Below the pieces are notes generated by a model that saw nothing but the letters and a program-made list of their open reading frames with translations, had not been told where the DNA came from and searched no databases. A program made the translations under genes and the position numbers. Shown here one piece after another: positions 55,457 through 64,000 of a DNA stretch of 64,000 nt (position 1 is the first letter of the stretch; every line of letters begins with the position of its first letter). Source of the DNA: Embleya hyalina (lineage in GTDB: Bacteria; Actinomycetota; Actinomycetes; Streptomycetales; Streptomycetaceae); assembly GCF_003967355.1 (NCBI RefSeq), contig NZ_BIFH01000033.1, positions 154,615-218,614 of the forward strand, written 5' to 3'.

Positions 55457-57013
55457 GTGCACCCCCAGGACCCCCCGAACCCTCGAGACGAACAGGCCCC
55501 CCGGATCCTCCCGGCCCCCCACGACCCGTACGGGCCGTGGCCGAACGCCGTCGAACCCCGCCGCTCCCGACCGTGGGCGATCTGCGTCGCCCTGCTCGGC
55601 GCGCTGGTCTCGCTGGCCTTCCTGATCGGTACGACCGCGGTCGCCGGCCGACCCGCCGGCCTGGACAGCGCCGACCGCCTGCTCGGCGCCGAAGATCCGA
55701 CCCACGCCGGCCCGCCCCCGGCGCCCGCCCCGGCCGCCGACTCCGCGCGCGGGCCCGGCCCCGGCGCCCCGACGACCGAGGACACGTGGCCCTCGGACCG
55801 GATCGACACACGCGTGTTCTTCCGCCTCCAAGCGCTCGCCGACACCCGCACGGCCGCCTTCGAACAGGGCGACGAGGCGGCCTTCCTCGCCCCCGTCGAC
55901 CAGCAGGACCGGGCCCTCGTCGACGGCCAGCGGCGGCTCTTCGGCAACCTGCGCAAGATCCCGTTCGACGCCGCCCGCTGGGTCGCCCGCGGCGGCGACA
56001 GGAAGGTGGTCACCGCCGACGGCTCCGCCCCGGGGCGGGCCGGCACCCCCGCCGCCTGGCCGGTGACGATCAGCGTGAACGTGGCCTTCGAGCACACGAT
56101 CACCGGCGTCGACGTGGGCCGCGTCCCGGAGACCTACACCTGGAAGGCGCGCTGCGCCGACCCCACCGACCGCTGCACGCTGATCGGCCTGGACGGCGCC
56201 GCCGACGCGGACACCAACGGCGGGTTCGCCGGCTACCCGGCCGCCTGGGACCTGTGGGACCTCCAGGTCGAACGCCGCACGCACGTCGTGGTGATGGGCC
56301 CGAAGCAGAACGCGAGCGCGCTGCGCCGGAACGCGGACCTGGCCGAGCAGGCCGCCGTGTACACGCTCGGCGCCTGGAAGGGCGGCGCCGGCACCTCGCC
56401 CGGCTTTGCCCTCGTGCTGACCTCGTCCCGAACCTCCTTCGGCAAGCTCTACAGCAGCAGCGAGATCCAGGACTGGGCGGCGGGATACGCGTTGTCCATG
56501 CCCGGCACCGACCGGTTCGTCGGCGGGGTCCGCATGGTCGTGGACGACGAACAACTCGCCGGCGACGCGGCGTTCGCGCCGATCCTGCTGCGGCACGAGA
56601 TGACCCACGCCCTGATCGCCCCGCTGGCCCGGCCGGGCGTCACCACGACCCTGCCCACCTGGCTGGCCGAGGGCTTCGCCGACTGGCAGGCCGAGGCCGA
56701 CCGACCGCTCGCGCGCGAGATCACCACGAACATCCGCGCGCTGATCGACCGGGGCGGGTTCACCGGCGCGCTGCCCGCCGACGAGGACTTCGACACCGCC
56801 GACGAGGACCGGGTCGAAAACGCCTACAACCTGGCCCACCTGATGGTGCGATACCTGGCCCGGACGTACGGCGCGGAGCGCGTCTGCGCCTTCTTCACCG
56901 ATGCCCTGGCCGGCCGACACGCCGACATCGACGAGACACTGACCGCGAGCTTCGGCCCGTCCCCGGATCGCCTGCGCGCCGACTGGGCGGCCTGGGTCCG
57001 CAAAACGGTCTGA
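55457..57013 (+). CDS. Membrane-anchored gluzincin metallopeptidase-like protein, paralogue 3
   Basis: 518 residues. A Pro-rich cytoplasmic end of about 38 residues, one helix (AICVALLGALVSLAFLIGTT), then the extracellular domain with the shared GQRRLFGNLRKIPF motif. Zinc site HEMTH at 380-384 and Glu405 in WLAEGFADW are intact. Two Cys close together (KARCADPTDRCTL) could form a disulfide. It starts one nucleotide after the stop of paralogue 2 (TGA-c-GTG), so both are certainly co-transcribed and likely coupled in translation. Confidence 0.82.
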   Translation: MHPQDPPNPRDEQAPRILPAPHDPYGPWPNAVEPRRSRPWAICVALLGALVSLAFLIGTTAVAGRPAGLDSADRLLGAEDPTHAGPPPAPAPAADSARGPGPGAPTTEDTWPSDRIDTRVFFRLQALADTRTAAFEQGDEAAFLAPVDQQDRALVDGQRRLFGNLRKIPFDAARWVARGGDRKVVTADGSAPGRAGTPAAWPVTISVNVAFEHTITGVDVGRVPETYTWKARCADPTDRCTLIGLDGAADADTNGGFAGYPAAWDLWDLQVERRTHVVVMGPKQNASALRRNADLAEQAAVYTLGAWKGGAGTSPGFALVLTSSRTSFGKLYSSSEIQDWAAGYALSMPGTDRFVGGVRMVVDDEQLAGDAAFAPILLRHEMTHALIAPLARPGVTTTLPTWLAEGFADWQAEADRPLAREITTNIRALIDRGGFTGALPADEDFDTADEDRVENAYNLAHLMVRYLARTYGAERVCAFFTDALAGRHADIDETLTASFGPSPDRLRADWAAWVRKTV

Positions 57014-57045
57014 CGGGGCCGCGACGAAGGCCGGGCCCGAACGCC

Positions 57046-57081
57046 GGAAGCCGCCGGGGGAACCAACCCCCGACGGCTTCC
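57046..57081. terminator. Bidirectional hairpin terminator
   Basis: Arms 57046-57060 and 57067-57081 (15 nt each, one mismatch) around AACCAA, in the 130-nt gap between tail-to-tail paralogue 3 and the HNH gene. Confidence 0.75.
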
Positions 57082-57145
57082 GCACACTCGCCCCGACTCC
57101 CAAGCCCGAAGCCCCGGATTCCCGGCGCTCGACCCGTGCGCCCGA

Positions 57146-57673
57146 TCAGGCCCCCATCGCCAGCGCCGGCGGCCGCACCGGCTCGGCCAGCCACTGCGCG
57201 CCCTCGACGCTCGCCACGCCGAACGCGAGCACCAGGGCCCGGGTCGCCGACGGCTCGTACGGCTGGAACAACAGCCGCATCCCGGCCTCCGCCGGCGTCC
57301 GCGCCGCCTTGCGCTGGTTGTCGCTCCCGCACGCGGCGACGGTATTCAGCCACGAGTCGGCCCCACCGCGGGAACGAGGCAGCACGTGGTCCACCGTGGT
57401 CGCGCGCCCACCGCAGTACGCGCAGCGCCGGTTGTCCCGAAGCAGCACACCCCGGCGCGACCACGCGGCCTGTTGTCGGAACGGCACCCGAACGAACTTG
57501 AGCAACCTGATCACCCGGGGCAGCGGGATCTCCACGGTCGCGGCCCGTACCACCCGGCCGGGATCGACATGCTCGACGACCGCCTTCTCCTGCAGTACCA
57601 ACACGAGCGCGCGCTTGAACGACACCGTCGCCAGCGGCTGATACGTCGCGTTCAGCACCAACGTCTCCCGCAT
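57146..57673 (-). CDS. HNH endonuclease family protein
   Basis: 175 residues with the actinobacterial HNH layout: LVLNATYQPLATVSFKRALVL N-terminal domain, then RRCAYCGGRATTVDHVLPRSRGG and WLNTVAAC. The DH...N...H-like core (VDHVLPRSRGG, LN) is present. The second zinc-pair, usually CxxC before N-x-x-K, reads CGSDNQRK here, with Asp replacing the last Cys. GGGGAGG lies 4 nt before the ATG at 57673. Function in DNA cleavage, defence or mobile DNA is not defined for this subfamily. Confidence 0.85.
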   Translation of the reverse strand: MRETLVLNATYQPLATVSFKRALVLVLQEKAVVEHVDPGRVVRAATVEIPLPRVIRLLKFVRVPFRQQAAWSRRGVLLRDNRRCAYCGGRATTVDHVLPRSRGGADSWLNTVAACGSDNQRKAARTPAEAGMRLLFQPYEPSATRALVLAFGVASVEGAQWLAEPVRPPALAMGA

Positions 57674-57905
57674 GCGACCTCCCCTCACCTGGTCGACGAG
57701 GGGACGAGCGAGCACATTCGAACGCGCACCGAACCGACCGGGCGCGATCACGCGCTCAGCTTTGGGGCGGTGCCGCGACGCTCATGCGCACCCTTCGACT
57801 CGACGAACCGTCAGTACGGACAACTCGACCACTGTGCCGTTCGGGCGATCATCGGGACAACGCAATTACCGGACGAGATTCCGCTTTCACACGGTCGGAC
57901 GCGGC

Positions 57906-58448
57906 TCAGCGGGCGTACGTGGACACCAGCACGGCGCGCGCGAGGGTGTGCGCGAACAGGTTGAACCCCACGAACGCGGGCGTCGCCGTCTCGTCCACGC
58001 CGAGCTCGGCCACGTCCAGCGCGTGCACCGTGAAGACGTACCGGTGCGGGTAGTGGCCCTCCGGCGGCGCCGCGCCCACGTAGCCCGGGCCACCGGTGTC
58101 GTTGCGCACGTGGAACGCGCCGGCCGGCAGCGCCTTGCCGTCACTCGCGCCCGCGCCGCTCGCCAGTTCGGTCACCGTCGCCGGGACGTCGACCACCACC
58201 CAATGCCAGAAGCCGCTGTGGGTGGGCGCGTCCGGATCGAAGCAGGTCACGGCGAAGCTCTTGGTGCCGGTCGGGAAGCCGGACCAGGACAACTGCGGCG
58301 AGAGGTCTTCGCCGCCCGCACCCATGACGCCGCTGACCTGTGCGGTCGGCAGAACCCGTCCGTCCGTCAGATCCGCACTCGTGAGCGTGAAGGTGGGCTT
58401 CGCGGGCAGGTACTCGTACGGCAACGGCGGCTTGGTGGGCTCGGACAC
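57906..58448 (-). CDS. YbhB/YbcL family (PEBP) protein
   Basis: 180 residues of the phosphatidylethanolamine-binding protein family: [22 protein letters not shown] and [14 protein letters not shown] are the two anion-pocket motifs, and [15 protein letters not shown] is the N-terminal mark. No signal peptide, so cytoplasmic. Role in bacteria unclear (Raf-kinase-inhibitor-like only by fold). Start at the GTG at 58448. Divergent from paralogue 4. Confidence 0.9.
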   Translation of the reverse strand: MSEPTKPPLPYEYLPAKPTFTLTSADLTDGRVLPTAQVSGVMGAGGEDLSPQLSWSGFPTGTKSFAVTCFDPDAPTHSGFWHWVVVDVPATVTELASGAGASDGKALPAGAFHVRNDTGGPGYVGAAPPEGHYPHRYVFTVHALDVAELGVDETATPAFVGFNLFAHTLARAVLVSTYAR

Positions 58449-58488
58449 GCGAGACTCCGAATCGTGCGCACCGGCGCCCGGCCGGCTG

Positions 58489-58515
58489 CCGAACGCCTCG
58501 TTCGGACGAGCCTAT
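58489..58515 (-). promoter_or_regulatory. PEBP promoter with inverted repeat
   Basis: TAGGCT on the minus strand (58515-58510) is a -10 candidate. The 7-nt-arm inverted repeat CCGAACG-CCT-CGTTCGG (58489-58505) lies over the expected start of transcription and may be an operator. Confidence 0.4.
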
Positions 58516-58594
58516 TCTCACCGTCCGCGAAACCGGCGAAGATCGCGTAGGTATCCTCGCGCCAACAGGGGGCAACAGGGGGGAGGCATCCGGC

Positions 58595-60400
58595 GTGACC
58601 GAGCCGAGGCACGAAACCGGCGACGCCACCGACGACGCCTCATCCGCCACACCCACCGACCCGCCCGTCGGGGCGGAGCCGACCACGGGCGCCGAGCCGG
58701 CCTCCCGCGCCGAGCCGGCCCCGCCCGCGGAGCCGGGGGACGGGACGGCGGATGGCGGGGGCGCGGATCGACCGAGCACGGACGATCCCGCCGAAGACCG
58801 TGCGCCCGCGGACGGTGTCACGGCGGAGGATCGCGGGATCTCCGAATTCGCCGCGATACCCGGCAGCCGAATATCGAACCAGGGGTCCCCGGCCGAGACA
58901 CCTCCGGCCGAGGCATCCCCGCCTGACGCTCCCGTGTCGGCCACCGCCATACCCGCCGCCGTACCCCCGGCCTCCGCACCGCTCCACCCCGCGGCCCCGG
59001 CCCGTCCCCGCTCCGCCGTCCGTCGCCTCGCCGCCCCCCTGCTCGCGCTCGCGCTGGCCCTCGCCGCGCTGATCGCCTTCGGCGTCACCCTCGGCGGACC
59101 GGGCAGCGCCAAGCCCCACGCCGCCGACGGCGCGCTCGGCGCCCCGCGCCCCGGCACCGCCACGCCGATGGCCCCCGCGCACGGGCCGACCATCGCCACG
59201 GCGGACATCCAGGCCATCGCCGACCGGCGCACCGCGGCGATCCTGGCCCAGGACGAACCCGCGTTCACCGTCGACCTCGACCCGGACGTCCCCGACCTGG
59301 TCGGCGGCCAACAGCGGCTGCTCCGCAACCTGGCCCTGGTGTCCTTCGACCAGATCGGATATCGCGTCGAGACCGTGCAGACGATGCCCGCGATCGACGA
59401 CCGGATCACCGCCTACGTGGACGTCTCCTTCGACCACCGCATCTCCCGCGCCGACACCGCCACCGTCGGCGAGGGCTACCGCTGGACCGTCGTCCGGGAC
59501 GCCCCCGGCGCGCCGTTGCGGATCACGGGCGTGGACGGCACCCCCTACGAAGGGGCCGGCTACGCCTACGCCCGCGACTATCCCGCCCCCTGGGACCACG
59601 CCGACCTGACCGTGGTCCGTCGCGAACACGTGGTGGTCCTCGCCGGCCCGGCCACCGCCCGGGGCGCCGACCGCCTCGCCGACGCCGCCGAGGAGGCCGC
59701 GCGCGCCGACATCGACACGTGGGCCGACGGCGGCCCGTCCGGCACCGCCCCCGGGTTCGTGATCGTCCCCGTCGCCGACCGCGACACGTTCTACCGGCTC
59801 TACGGCGGCCGCACCGGCGAACACGGCGAGGAATCCGGCCTCACCTACGCCCTGCGCACCATCGGCCCGGACGGCAAGGGCCACTTCGGCGGCTCGCGGA
59901 TAGTCCTGGACACCACGTCGGGCTGGTTCACCTCGCCCAACCCGCGCCGACTCGGCGAACTGCTGCGGCACGAGATGGCACACGCCCTGGTCACCCCGCT
60001 GCGCAACGAGGTGCCGAACCAGGACCAACCCGTCTGGGTCGTCGAGGGTTTCGCCGACTGGCTGTCCCTGCGCGGACACACCCTGCTCGGCACCGACGAG
60101 CTGTACGAGGCCAGGACCTACATCGCCGGCAACCGCTTCACCGGCAAGCTGCCCACGGACAACGAGCTGTACCAGGCCGACACCGTCGGCAACGCCGCCG
60201 CGTACGAGCTGGCGCACCTGGCCATCCGCCGGATCGAGGAAATCGGCGGCACCCAGGCCGTGTACGGCTTCGTCACCGCCGTCTACGCCGACCCGGCCCC
60301 CGCGGCCGTGGACGCCGCGCTCGACCGGGCCACCGGCCTGCCCCGAGCCGAGTTCGAGGCGGACTGGGCGGCCCGGGTACACGCCCTCCTGGACGCCTGA
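58595..60400 (+). CDS. Membrane-anchored gluzincin metallopeptidase-like protein, paralogue 4
   Basis: 601 residues. An acidic, Pro/Ala/Glu-rich cytoplasmic region (1-140), one helix ([20 protein letters not shown]), then the extracellular domain with [15 protein letters not shown], the equivalent of the shared motif. Zinc site HEMAH at 459-463 and Glu484 in WVVEGFADW are intact. It is separated from the first three copies by the HNH and PEBP genes and has its own promoter (TAGGTAT region, about 58548-58557), preceded by GGGAGG before the GTG start. Converges on Spo0M. Confidence 0.82.
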   Translation: MTEPRHETGDATDDASSATPTDPPVGAEPTTGAEPASRAEPAPPAEPGDGTADGGGADRPSTDDPAEDRAPADGVTAEDRGISEFAAIPGSRISNQGSPAETPPAEASPPDAPVSATAIPAAVPPASAPLHPAAPARPRSAVRRLAAPLLALALALAALIAFGVTLGGPGSAKPHAADGALGAPRPGTATPMAPAHGPTIATADIQAIADRRTAAILAQDEPAFTVDLDPDVPDLVGGQQRLLRNLALVSFDQIGYRVETVQTMPAIDDRITAYVDVSFDHRISRADTATVGEGYRWTVVRDAPGAPLRITGVDGTPYEGAGYAYARDYPAPWDHADLTVVRREHVVVLAGPATARGADRLADAAEEAARADIDTWADGGPSGTAPGFVIVPVADRDTFYRLYGGRTGEHGEESGLTYALRTIGPDGKGHFGGSRIVLDTTSGWFTSPNPRRLGELLRHEMAHALVTPLRNEVPNQDQPVWVVEGFADWLSLRGHTLLGTDELYEARTYIAGNRFTGKLPTDNELYQADTVGNAAAYELAHLAIRRIEEIGGTQAVYGFVTAVYADPAPAAVDAALDRATGLPRAEFEADWAARVHALLDA

Positions 60401-60458
60401 CCCGGCCCGGCACCCGCTCACCCGATCCGGAACCCGGTACCGCCCCGGCCCGCGACGC

Positions 60459-61244
60459 CTAGAACCAGCCCCGACGCTGCCCCAGTTCCTGGAACCAGCC
60501 GTGCAGGTAGGCGTGCCAATCGGTCTGGTGCGCGCCCGCGTGCTCGACGGTGAAGCGCCGGATCGCGTCGCTCCCACCCGAGAGCGCGCCACCCTTCTTG
60601 TCGATCTCCAGGATCACTTCGGTCCGGTGCTCACCGGATACGAAGGTCAGTTCCACCTCGTTGATCCCGCGCGCGTACGCCTGCGGCGGGGTGAACTCGA
60701 TCTCCTGATAGAACGGCAGCCGCTGATCGGTGCCCCGAATGTGCCCCAGTTCGAGGTCGGCGGCCCGGAAGTGGAAGCCCAGGTTCCCGAACGCGTCCAG
60801 GATCAACGCCTGTGCCGGAAACGCGCCCACCGCGACCGGGTCCAGGTCGCCCTTGTCGATCGCGCGGTCGATGGCCAACTCGGTGCGCACCCCGACGGTG
60901 GTACCGCGCAGGGGCACCCCCCGGAACGTGGTCAGCGGCGCCTCCCACGGCACCGGCAGCCGGAAGTCCAGGTCGTGCGCGGCGCCCTCGCGCAGTGTGA
61001 ACGCGCCGCCGACCTGCTGCCGACCGAACTCCACGTTGCGCCGCTGCTCGCCGTCCTGGGTCTCCACCTCGACCACGGCCTGGAAGCCGACGAACAGTCC
61101 CTCGATCTCCTGGTCGACCTTGCCGCCCAGGATCCGGATCCGACCCTCGACCACGCCGCCGGGCGTGGTCTCGGCCGCGTGCAGCTCGGTCTCCACCGAG
61201 GCACCGCCCGCGCCCATGCTCGCCATCAGCTTCTTGAAAACCAT
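60459..61244 (-). CDS. Spo0M-like sporulation control protein
   Basis: 261 residues. The N-terminus [30 protein letters not shown] and the arrestin-like beta-sandwich segments ([38 protein letters not shown]) are characteristic of Spo0M. In Bacillus it influences sporulation; in actinomycetes the role is not fixed. GGGAGGAG lies 5 nt before the ATG. It is divergent from the DNA glycosylase gene. Confidence 0.92.
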   Translation of the reverse strand: MVFKKLMASMGAGGASVETELHAAETTPGGVVEGRIRILGGKVDQEIEGLFVGFQAVVEVETQDGEQRRNVEFGRQQVGGAFTLREGAAHDLDFRLPVPWEAPLTTFRGVPLRGTTVGVRTELAIDRAIDKGDLDPVAVGAFPAQALILDAFGNLGFHFRAADLELGHIRGTDQRLPFYQEIEFTPPQAYARGINEVELTFVSGEHRTEVILEIDKKGGALSGGSDAIRRFTVEHAGAHQTDWHAYLHGWFQELGQRRGWF

Positions 61245-61337
61245 CGGGTCTCCTCCCCTTCCCACACGACCTCCGCCGTGCGGAATCGTTACGCCGGGCC
61301 ATTCCATCACGCACGACCGGCCGTAAGCTGGCTCCCC

Positions 61338-62096
61338 ATGCGTGCTCCCACCGCCGCCGCGGGCCCCACCGCTCCGCTGCCACGCTCGTTCTTCGACCGC
61401 CCGGTCCTCGCCGTCGCCGCCGACCTGCTCGGCCGCACCGTGGTCCACGAGACCGAGGCGGGCCCGGTCGAACTGCGGCTGACCGAGGTCGAGGCGTACG
61501 ACGGCGCCAACGACCCCGGCTCCCACGCCTTCCGCGGCCGAACCGCCCGCAACGCGACGATGTTCGGCCCGCCGGGACACCTGTACGTGTACTTCACCTA
61601 CGGCATGCACTACTGCGCGAACCTGGTCTGCGGCCCACCCGGCCGCGCCTCCGGGGTATTGCTGCGCGGCGGCGAGATCACCACCGGCCTCGCGCTGGCC
61701 CGCGCCCGCCGCCCGACCTCCCGCAAGGACACCGACCTCGCCGGCGGCCCCGCCCGCCTCGCCACGGCCCTGGCCTTCGACCGCACCCAGGACGGCGTCG
61801 ACGTCTGCGACCCGGCCGGCCCGGTCCGCGTCCTGTACGGCACCCCGCCCCCGCGCACCGCGATCCGCACCGGCCCGCGCACCGGCGTCGGCGGCGGCGG
61901 AGCGACCCAGCCCTGGCGCTTCCACATCGCCGGCGACCCGACGGTCAGCCCGTACCGGGCCCACCAGCCCCGCAAGCGCACCACGAAGCCCGCCGAGCCG
62001 TCCGCCGCGGGCGATGCGGCGCAAAGCGGTTGGCGTCGAGGGCGGAGCGTCGGGCACCCTGGCACCACCGGTCGCACCACCGACCCGCACCATTGA
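61338..62096 (+). CDS. DNA-3-methyladenine glycosylase (AAG/Mpg family)
   Basis: 252 residues. The catalytic-site stretch [20 protein letters not shown] and [25 protein letters not shown] identify the AAG family, which excises alkylated purines and hypoxanthine. The C-terminal 40 residues are a basic, Gly/Ser/Thr extension beyond the normal ~200-residue core. TAAGCT (61324-61329) lies 8 nt before the ATG: probably leaderless. It runs toward tyrS, 36 nt away. Confidence 0.94.
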   Translation: MRAPTAAAGPTAPLPRSFFDRPVLAVAADLLGRTVVHETEAGPVELRLTEVEAYDGANDPGSHAFRGRTARNATMFGPPGHLYVYFTYGMHYCANLVCGPPGRASGVLLRGGEITTGLALARARRPTSRKDTDLAGGPARLATALAFDRTQDGVDVCDPAGPVRVLYGTPPPRTAIRTGPRTGVGGGGATQPWRFHIAGDPTVSPYRAHQPRKRTTKPAEPSAAGDAAQSGWRRGRSVGHPGTTGRTTDPHH

Positions 62097-62132
62097 CCCA
62101 CACCACTCCACCTACCGAGGAGACCAGGCACT

Positions 62133-63410
62133 GTGACGGACATCGTCGACGAGCTGCGGTGGCGGGGCCTGCTGGCCCAGACCACCGACGAGGACGCGCT
62201 CAAGAAGGCGTTCGCGGACGGTCCCGTCACGGCGTATTGCGGGTTCGACCCGACCGCGGCCAGCCTGCACGTCGGGCACCTCACCCAGGTGCTCACGCTG
62301 CGCCGGCTCCAGCTCTTCGGCCACCGCCCGATCGCCCTGGTCGGCGGTGCCACCGGACTGATCGGCGACCCCAAGCCGTCGGCCGAACGCGCGATGAACG
62401 AGGTCACCACCGTCGTGGGCTGGACCGACCGGATCCGCGGCCAGCTCTCCGCGTTCCTCGACTTCGAGGGCGACGAGCCGAACACCGCGGTGATGGCGAA
62501 CAACCACGACTGGATCTCGCAGTTGAGCATCGTCGAGTACCTGCGCGACGTGGGCAAGCACTTCAGCGTCAACCAGATGCTCGCGCGCGAGACGGTGAAG
62601 TCCCGGCTCGCCGGCGAGGGGATGAGCTACACCGAGTTCAGCTACGTGCTGCTCCAGTCCTACGACTTCGTCGAGCTGTACCGACGGCACGGCTGCACGC
62701 TGCAGATCGGCGGCAGCGACCAGTGGGGCAACATCACCGCCGGCCTGGACCTGATCCGACGGATCACCGGCAACGAACCGCACGGCCAGGCGCACGCGCT
62801 GACCACGAACCTGCTCACCAAGGCCGACGGCACCAAGTTCGGCAAGACCGAGGGCGGCACGGTCTGGCTCGACCCCGAGCTGACCACGCCGTACGCCTTC
62901 TACCAGTTCTGGCTCGGCGCGGACGACCGCGACGTGTCGCGCTACCTGCGTACGTTCAGCTTCCGCTCGCGCGAGGAGATCGAGGGCCTGGAGCGAGACG
63001 GCGAGGAACGCCCCGCCGCCCGCATCGGCCAACGCGCGCTCGCCGAGGAGTTGACCACGATGGTCCACGGCGTCGAACAGTGCGCCGCGGTCGTCGAGGC
63101 GAGCAAGGCGCTGTTCGGCCAGGGCGACCTGACCGCGCTCGACGAGCCCACACTGCGCTCGGCCGTGGCGGAACTCCCCGGCGCACGGCTCTCCGAGGGC
63201 CCGACCGTGGTCGACGCCCTGGTGGCCACCGGCCTCGCCCCCAGCAAGGGCGGCGCTCGGCGCACCATCAAGGAGGGTGGCGCCTACCTCAACAACGTGA
63301 AGGTGGCCGACGAGGACGCGGTGATCGGCGCGACCGACCTGCTGCACGGTCGCTGGGCCCTCCTGCGCCGCGGCAAGCGCAACCTCGCAGCGGCGGAGAT
63401 CACCGCCTGA
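62133..63410 (+). CDS. tyrS: Tyrosyl-tRNA synthetase
   Basis: A 425-residue class I synthetase. The HIGH motif appears as HVGHL after CGFDPTAASL, the tyrosine/tRNA-binding region contains QIGGSDQWGNI, and the KMSKS loop is KFGKTEGG. The C-terminal S4 RNA-binding domain is at SKGGARRTIKEGGAYLNN. It charges tRNA-Tyr and is essential. GAGGAGA lies about 9 nt before the GTG. It is the last protein gene before the apparent rRNA promoter region. Confidence 0.97.
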   Translation: MTDIVDELRWRGLLAQTTDEDALKKAFADGPVTAYCGFDPTAASLHVGHLTQVLTLRRLQLFGHRPIALVGGATGLIGDPKPSAERAMNEVTTVVGWTDRIRGQLSAFLDFEGDEPNTAVMANNHDWISQLSIVEYLRDVGKHFSVNQMLARETVKSRLAGEGMSYTEFSYVLLQSYDFVELYRRHGCTLQIGGSDQWGNITAGLDLIRRITGNEPHGQAHALTTNLLTKADGTKFGKTEGGTVWLDPELTTPYAFYQFWLGADDRDVSRYLRTFSFRSREEIEGLERDGEERPAARIGQRALAEELTTMVHGVEQCAAVVEASKALFGQGDLTALDEPTLRSAVAELPGARLSEGPTVVDALVATGLAPSKGGARRTIKEGGAYLNNVKVADEDAVIGATDLLHGRWALLRRGKRNLAAAEITA

Positions 63411-63499
63411 CACACGGCAGTTGATGGTTCACCAGCTGTTCGCTCGGAAGACGCGTCAAGCCGGTTCCCGACCCGTTCCACTGGGTATAGGGGATCGGC

Positions 63500-63528
63500 T
63501 TGACCCGTCCAAGAGGGTGGTTTAAACT
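63500..63528 (+). promoter_or_regulatory. Strong HrdB-type promoter, candidate rrn P1
   Basis: TTGACC (63500-63505), a 17-nt spacer and TAAACT (63523-63528): close to the actinomycete vegetative consensus, about 90 nt past the tyrS stop and pointing right, with no protein gene following. Confidence 0.65.
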
Positions 63529-63720
63529 CGTACGAGTCGCTACTTCGGGAGATCCGGACAGGCGCGCCCCCAACACCGGCGCGATGGCCGATCCCACCGC
63601 GACTCATACCCCAAACGATCGATCCGGCCACGGACAGCCTTCGGCTGCGCCGTGCCTGTGGTGTCTCCATGGGTGTGAACCAGCAGCACCAGTGATCGAG
63701 ACAGTCCTTGTGAAACACGC

Positions 63721-63796
63721 GGAATTTGATCATCCAAATTCCGGGGGTTTTATTTGTGCTGCCATTTATTACTGGAAATCACATTCCGTGAATGTG
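63721..63796 (+). promoter_or_regulatory. AT-rich block with two perfect hairpins upstream of rRNA promoters
   Basis: GGAATTTG/CAAATTCC (63721-63728 and 63735-63742) followed by GGGGGTTTTATTT resembles an intrinsic terminator. CACATTC-CGT-GAATGTG (63780-63796) is a second perfect inverted repeat just before the next -35. The block is far more AT-rich than the rest of the window. Possible functions are a terminator or antiterminator element, an UP-like element or a regulator site. Confidence 0.5.
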
Positions 63797-63797
63797 G

Positions 63798-63827
63798 TTC
63801 GGAAATACCGCCGAAACCTGCTAAGGT
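63798..63827 (+). promoter_or_regulatory. Second candidate rrn promoter
   Basis: TTCGGA (63798-63803), an 18-nt spacer and TAAGGT (63822-63827), directly after the second hairpin. Confidence 0.5.
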
Positions 63828-63935
63828 TGAGGCATCGAGCACCGGAGAGATCCGGAGCAAGACGCGCGGCTCGCAAGTCGCCGGCACCGCAGGATTGATC
63901 AAGCGGGGTCGGTGGAGGCGGGAAAACGGGTCTGC

Positions 63936-64000
63936 TAAGCTCGCCGGGCCGGAAGCGGAGAAACGAAAGTTTCGAAAGCGGAAGGCAGCGGGAACGGACG
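63936..64000 (+). promoter_or_regulatory. Third candidate rrn promoter and start of rRNA leader
   Basis: TAAGCT (63936-63941) is preceded by GGGAAAACGGGTCTGC, a context I recall from Streptomyces rRNA promoters. After it the purine-rich CGGAGAAACGAAAGTTTCG includes a small CGAAAGTTTCG stem, like the processing stem of a 16S leader. The 16S gene itself would begin beyond the window. Confidence 0.5.

Noticed and set aside
51640..56103. 1487-codon antisense frame over the peptidase paralogues
   Set aside because: It is the complement of well-supported genes with recognisable motifs; its product is Gly/Arg/Val low-complexity with no domain.
63284..63898. ORFs in both directions after tyrS
   Set aside because: They run across promoter-like and hairpin elements, lack ribosome sites and contain codons atypical for this genome.

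Overview
The window is very GC-rich DNA (roughly 72% by eye) from an actinomycete, most likely of the Streptomyces family (Streptomycetaceae). The evidence is third-position G/C codon use, many GTG starts and one TTG start, apparently leaderless genes with TAnnnT boxes 6-8 nt before the start codon, and families typical of this group: a streptophobe membrane protein, DUF3099, DUF6412 beside a YidC-like protein, Spo0M, two-FHA ABC transporters and PF04672 methyltransferases. Roughly 56 protein genes are supported. I see no tRNA, CRISPR array, insertion sequence, prophage or antibiotic gene cluster.

Layout. 0-4.6 kb: a tight catabolic operon (acetoacetate-decarboxylase-like, SDR, two amidohydrolase_2 enzymes) ended by a strong terminator. 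4.7-10.9 kb: SAM methyltransferase, SnoaL-like protein, MHS-type transporter, ATP-grasp protein, DUF6412 + YidC/Oxa1-like insertase, and a DnaQ-like exonuclease. 10.9-14.8 kb: an ABC exporter (FtsX-like permease + LolD-like ATPase) divergent from a NarL-type two-component system across a nested inverted-repeat operator. 14.9-22.7 kb: a metal-dependent amidohydrolase, then a complete branched-chain amino-acid-type ABC importer split over a divergent promoter with a perfect palindrome; its two permease subunits are fused. 22.8-32.4 kb: VanY-like peptidase, moaA, small conserved genes, kptA, a TldD/TldE pair, then the FAS-II reductases fabG-fabI. 32.8-41.9 kb: MMPL exporter, SixA-like phosphatase, serB, streptophobe protein and an FHA-FHA-ABC fusion. 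41.9-47.4 kb: a scar where a divergent tetR/MFS pair seems to have lost its middle, then an ABC ATPase, NfeD, SPFH, TSUP and HxlR genes. 47.9-51.6 kb: cobalamin genes cbiB and cobQ and a metallophosphoesterase. 51.7-60.4 kb: four paralogous membrane-anchored zinc-peptidase-like (gluzincin) genes, with HNH nuclease and PEBP genes between the third and fourth. 60.4-64 kb: Spo0M, 3-methyladenine DNA glycosylase, tyrS, and what looks like the promoter and leader region of a ribosomal RNA operon running off the right edge.

The most unusual block is the gluzincin family. Three copies keep HExxH plus a downstream Glu. The first has Arg and Gln in place of both His ligands, so it looks like a pseudoenzyme next to its closest active sibling. 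The first two copies also share a near-identical upstream segment. Other points of interest are several palindromic operator candidates (before the two-component system, the importer, fabG-fabI and the MMPL gene), two small ORFs with good ribosome binding sites that overlap the next gene's start (before moaA and before the FHA-ABC gene), and the tetR/MFS deletion scar.
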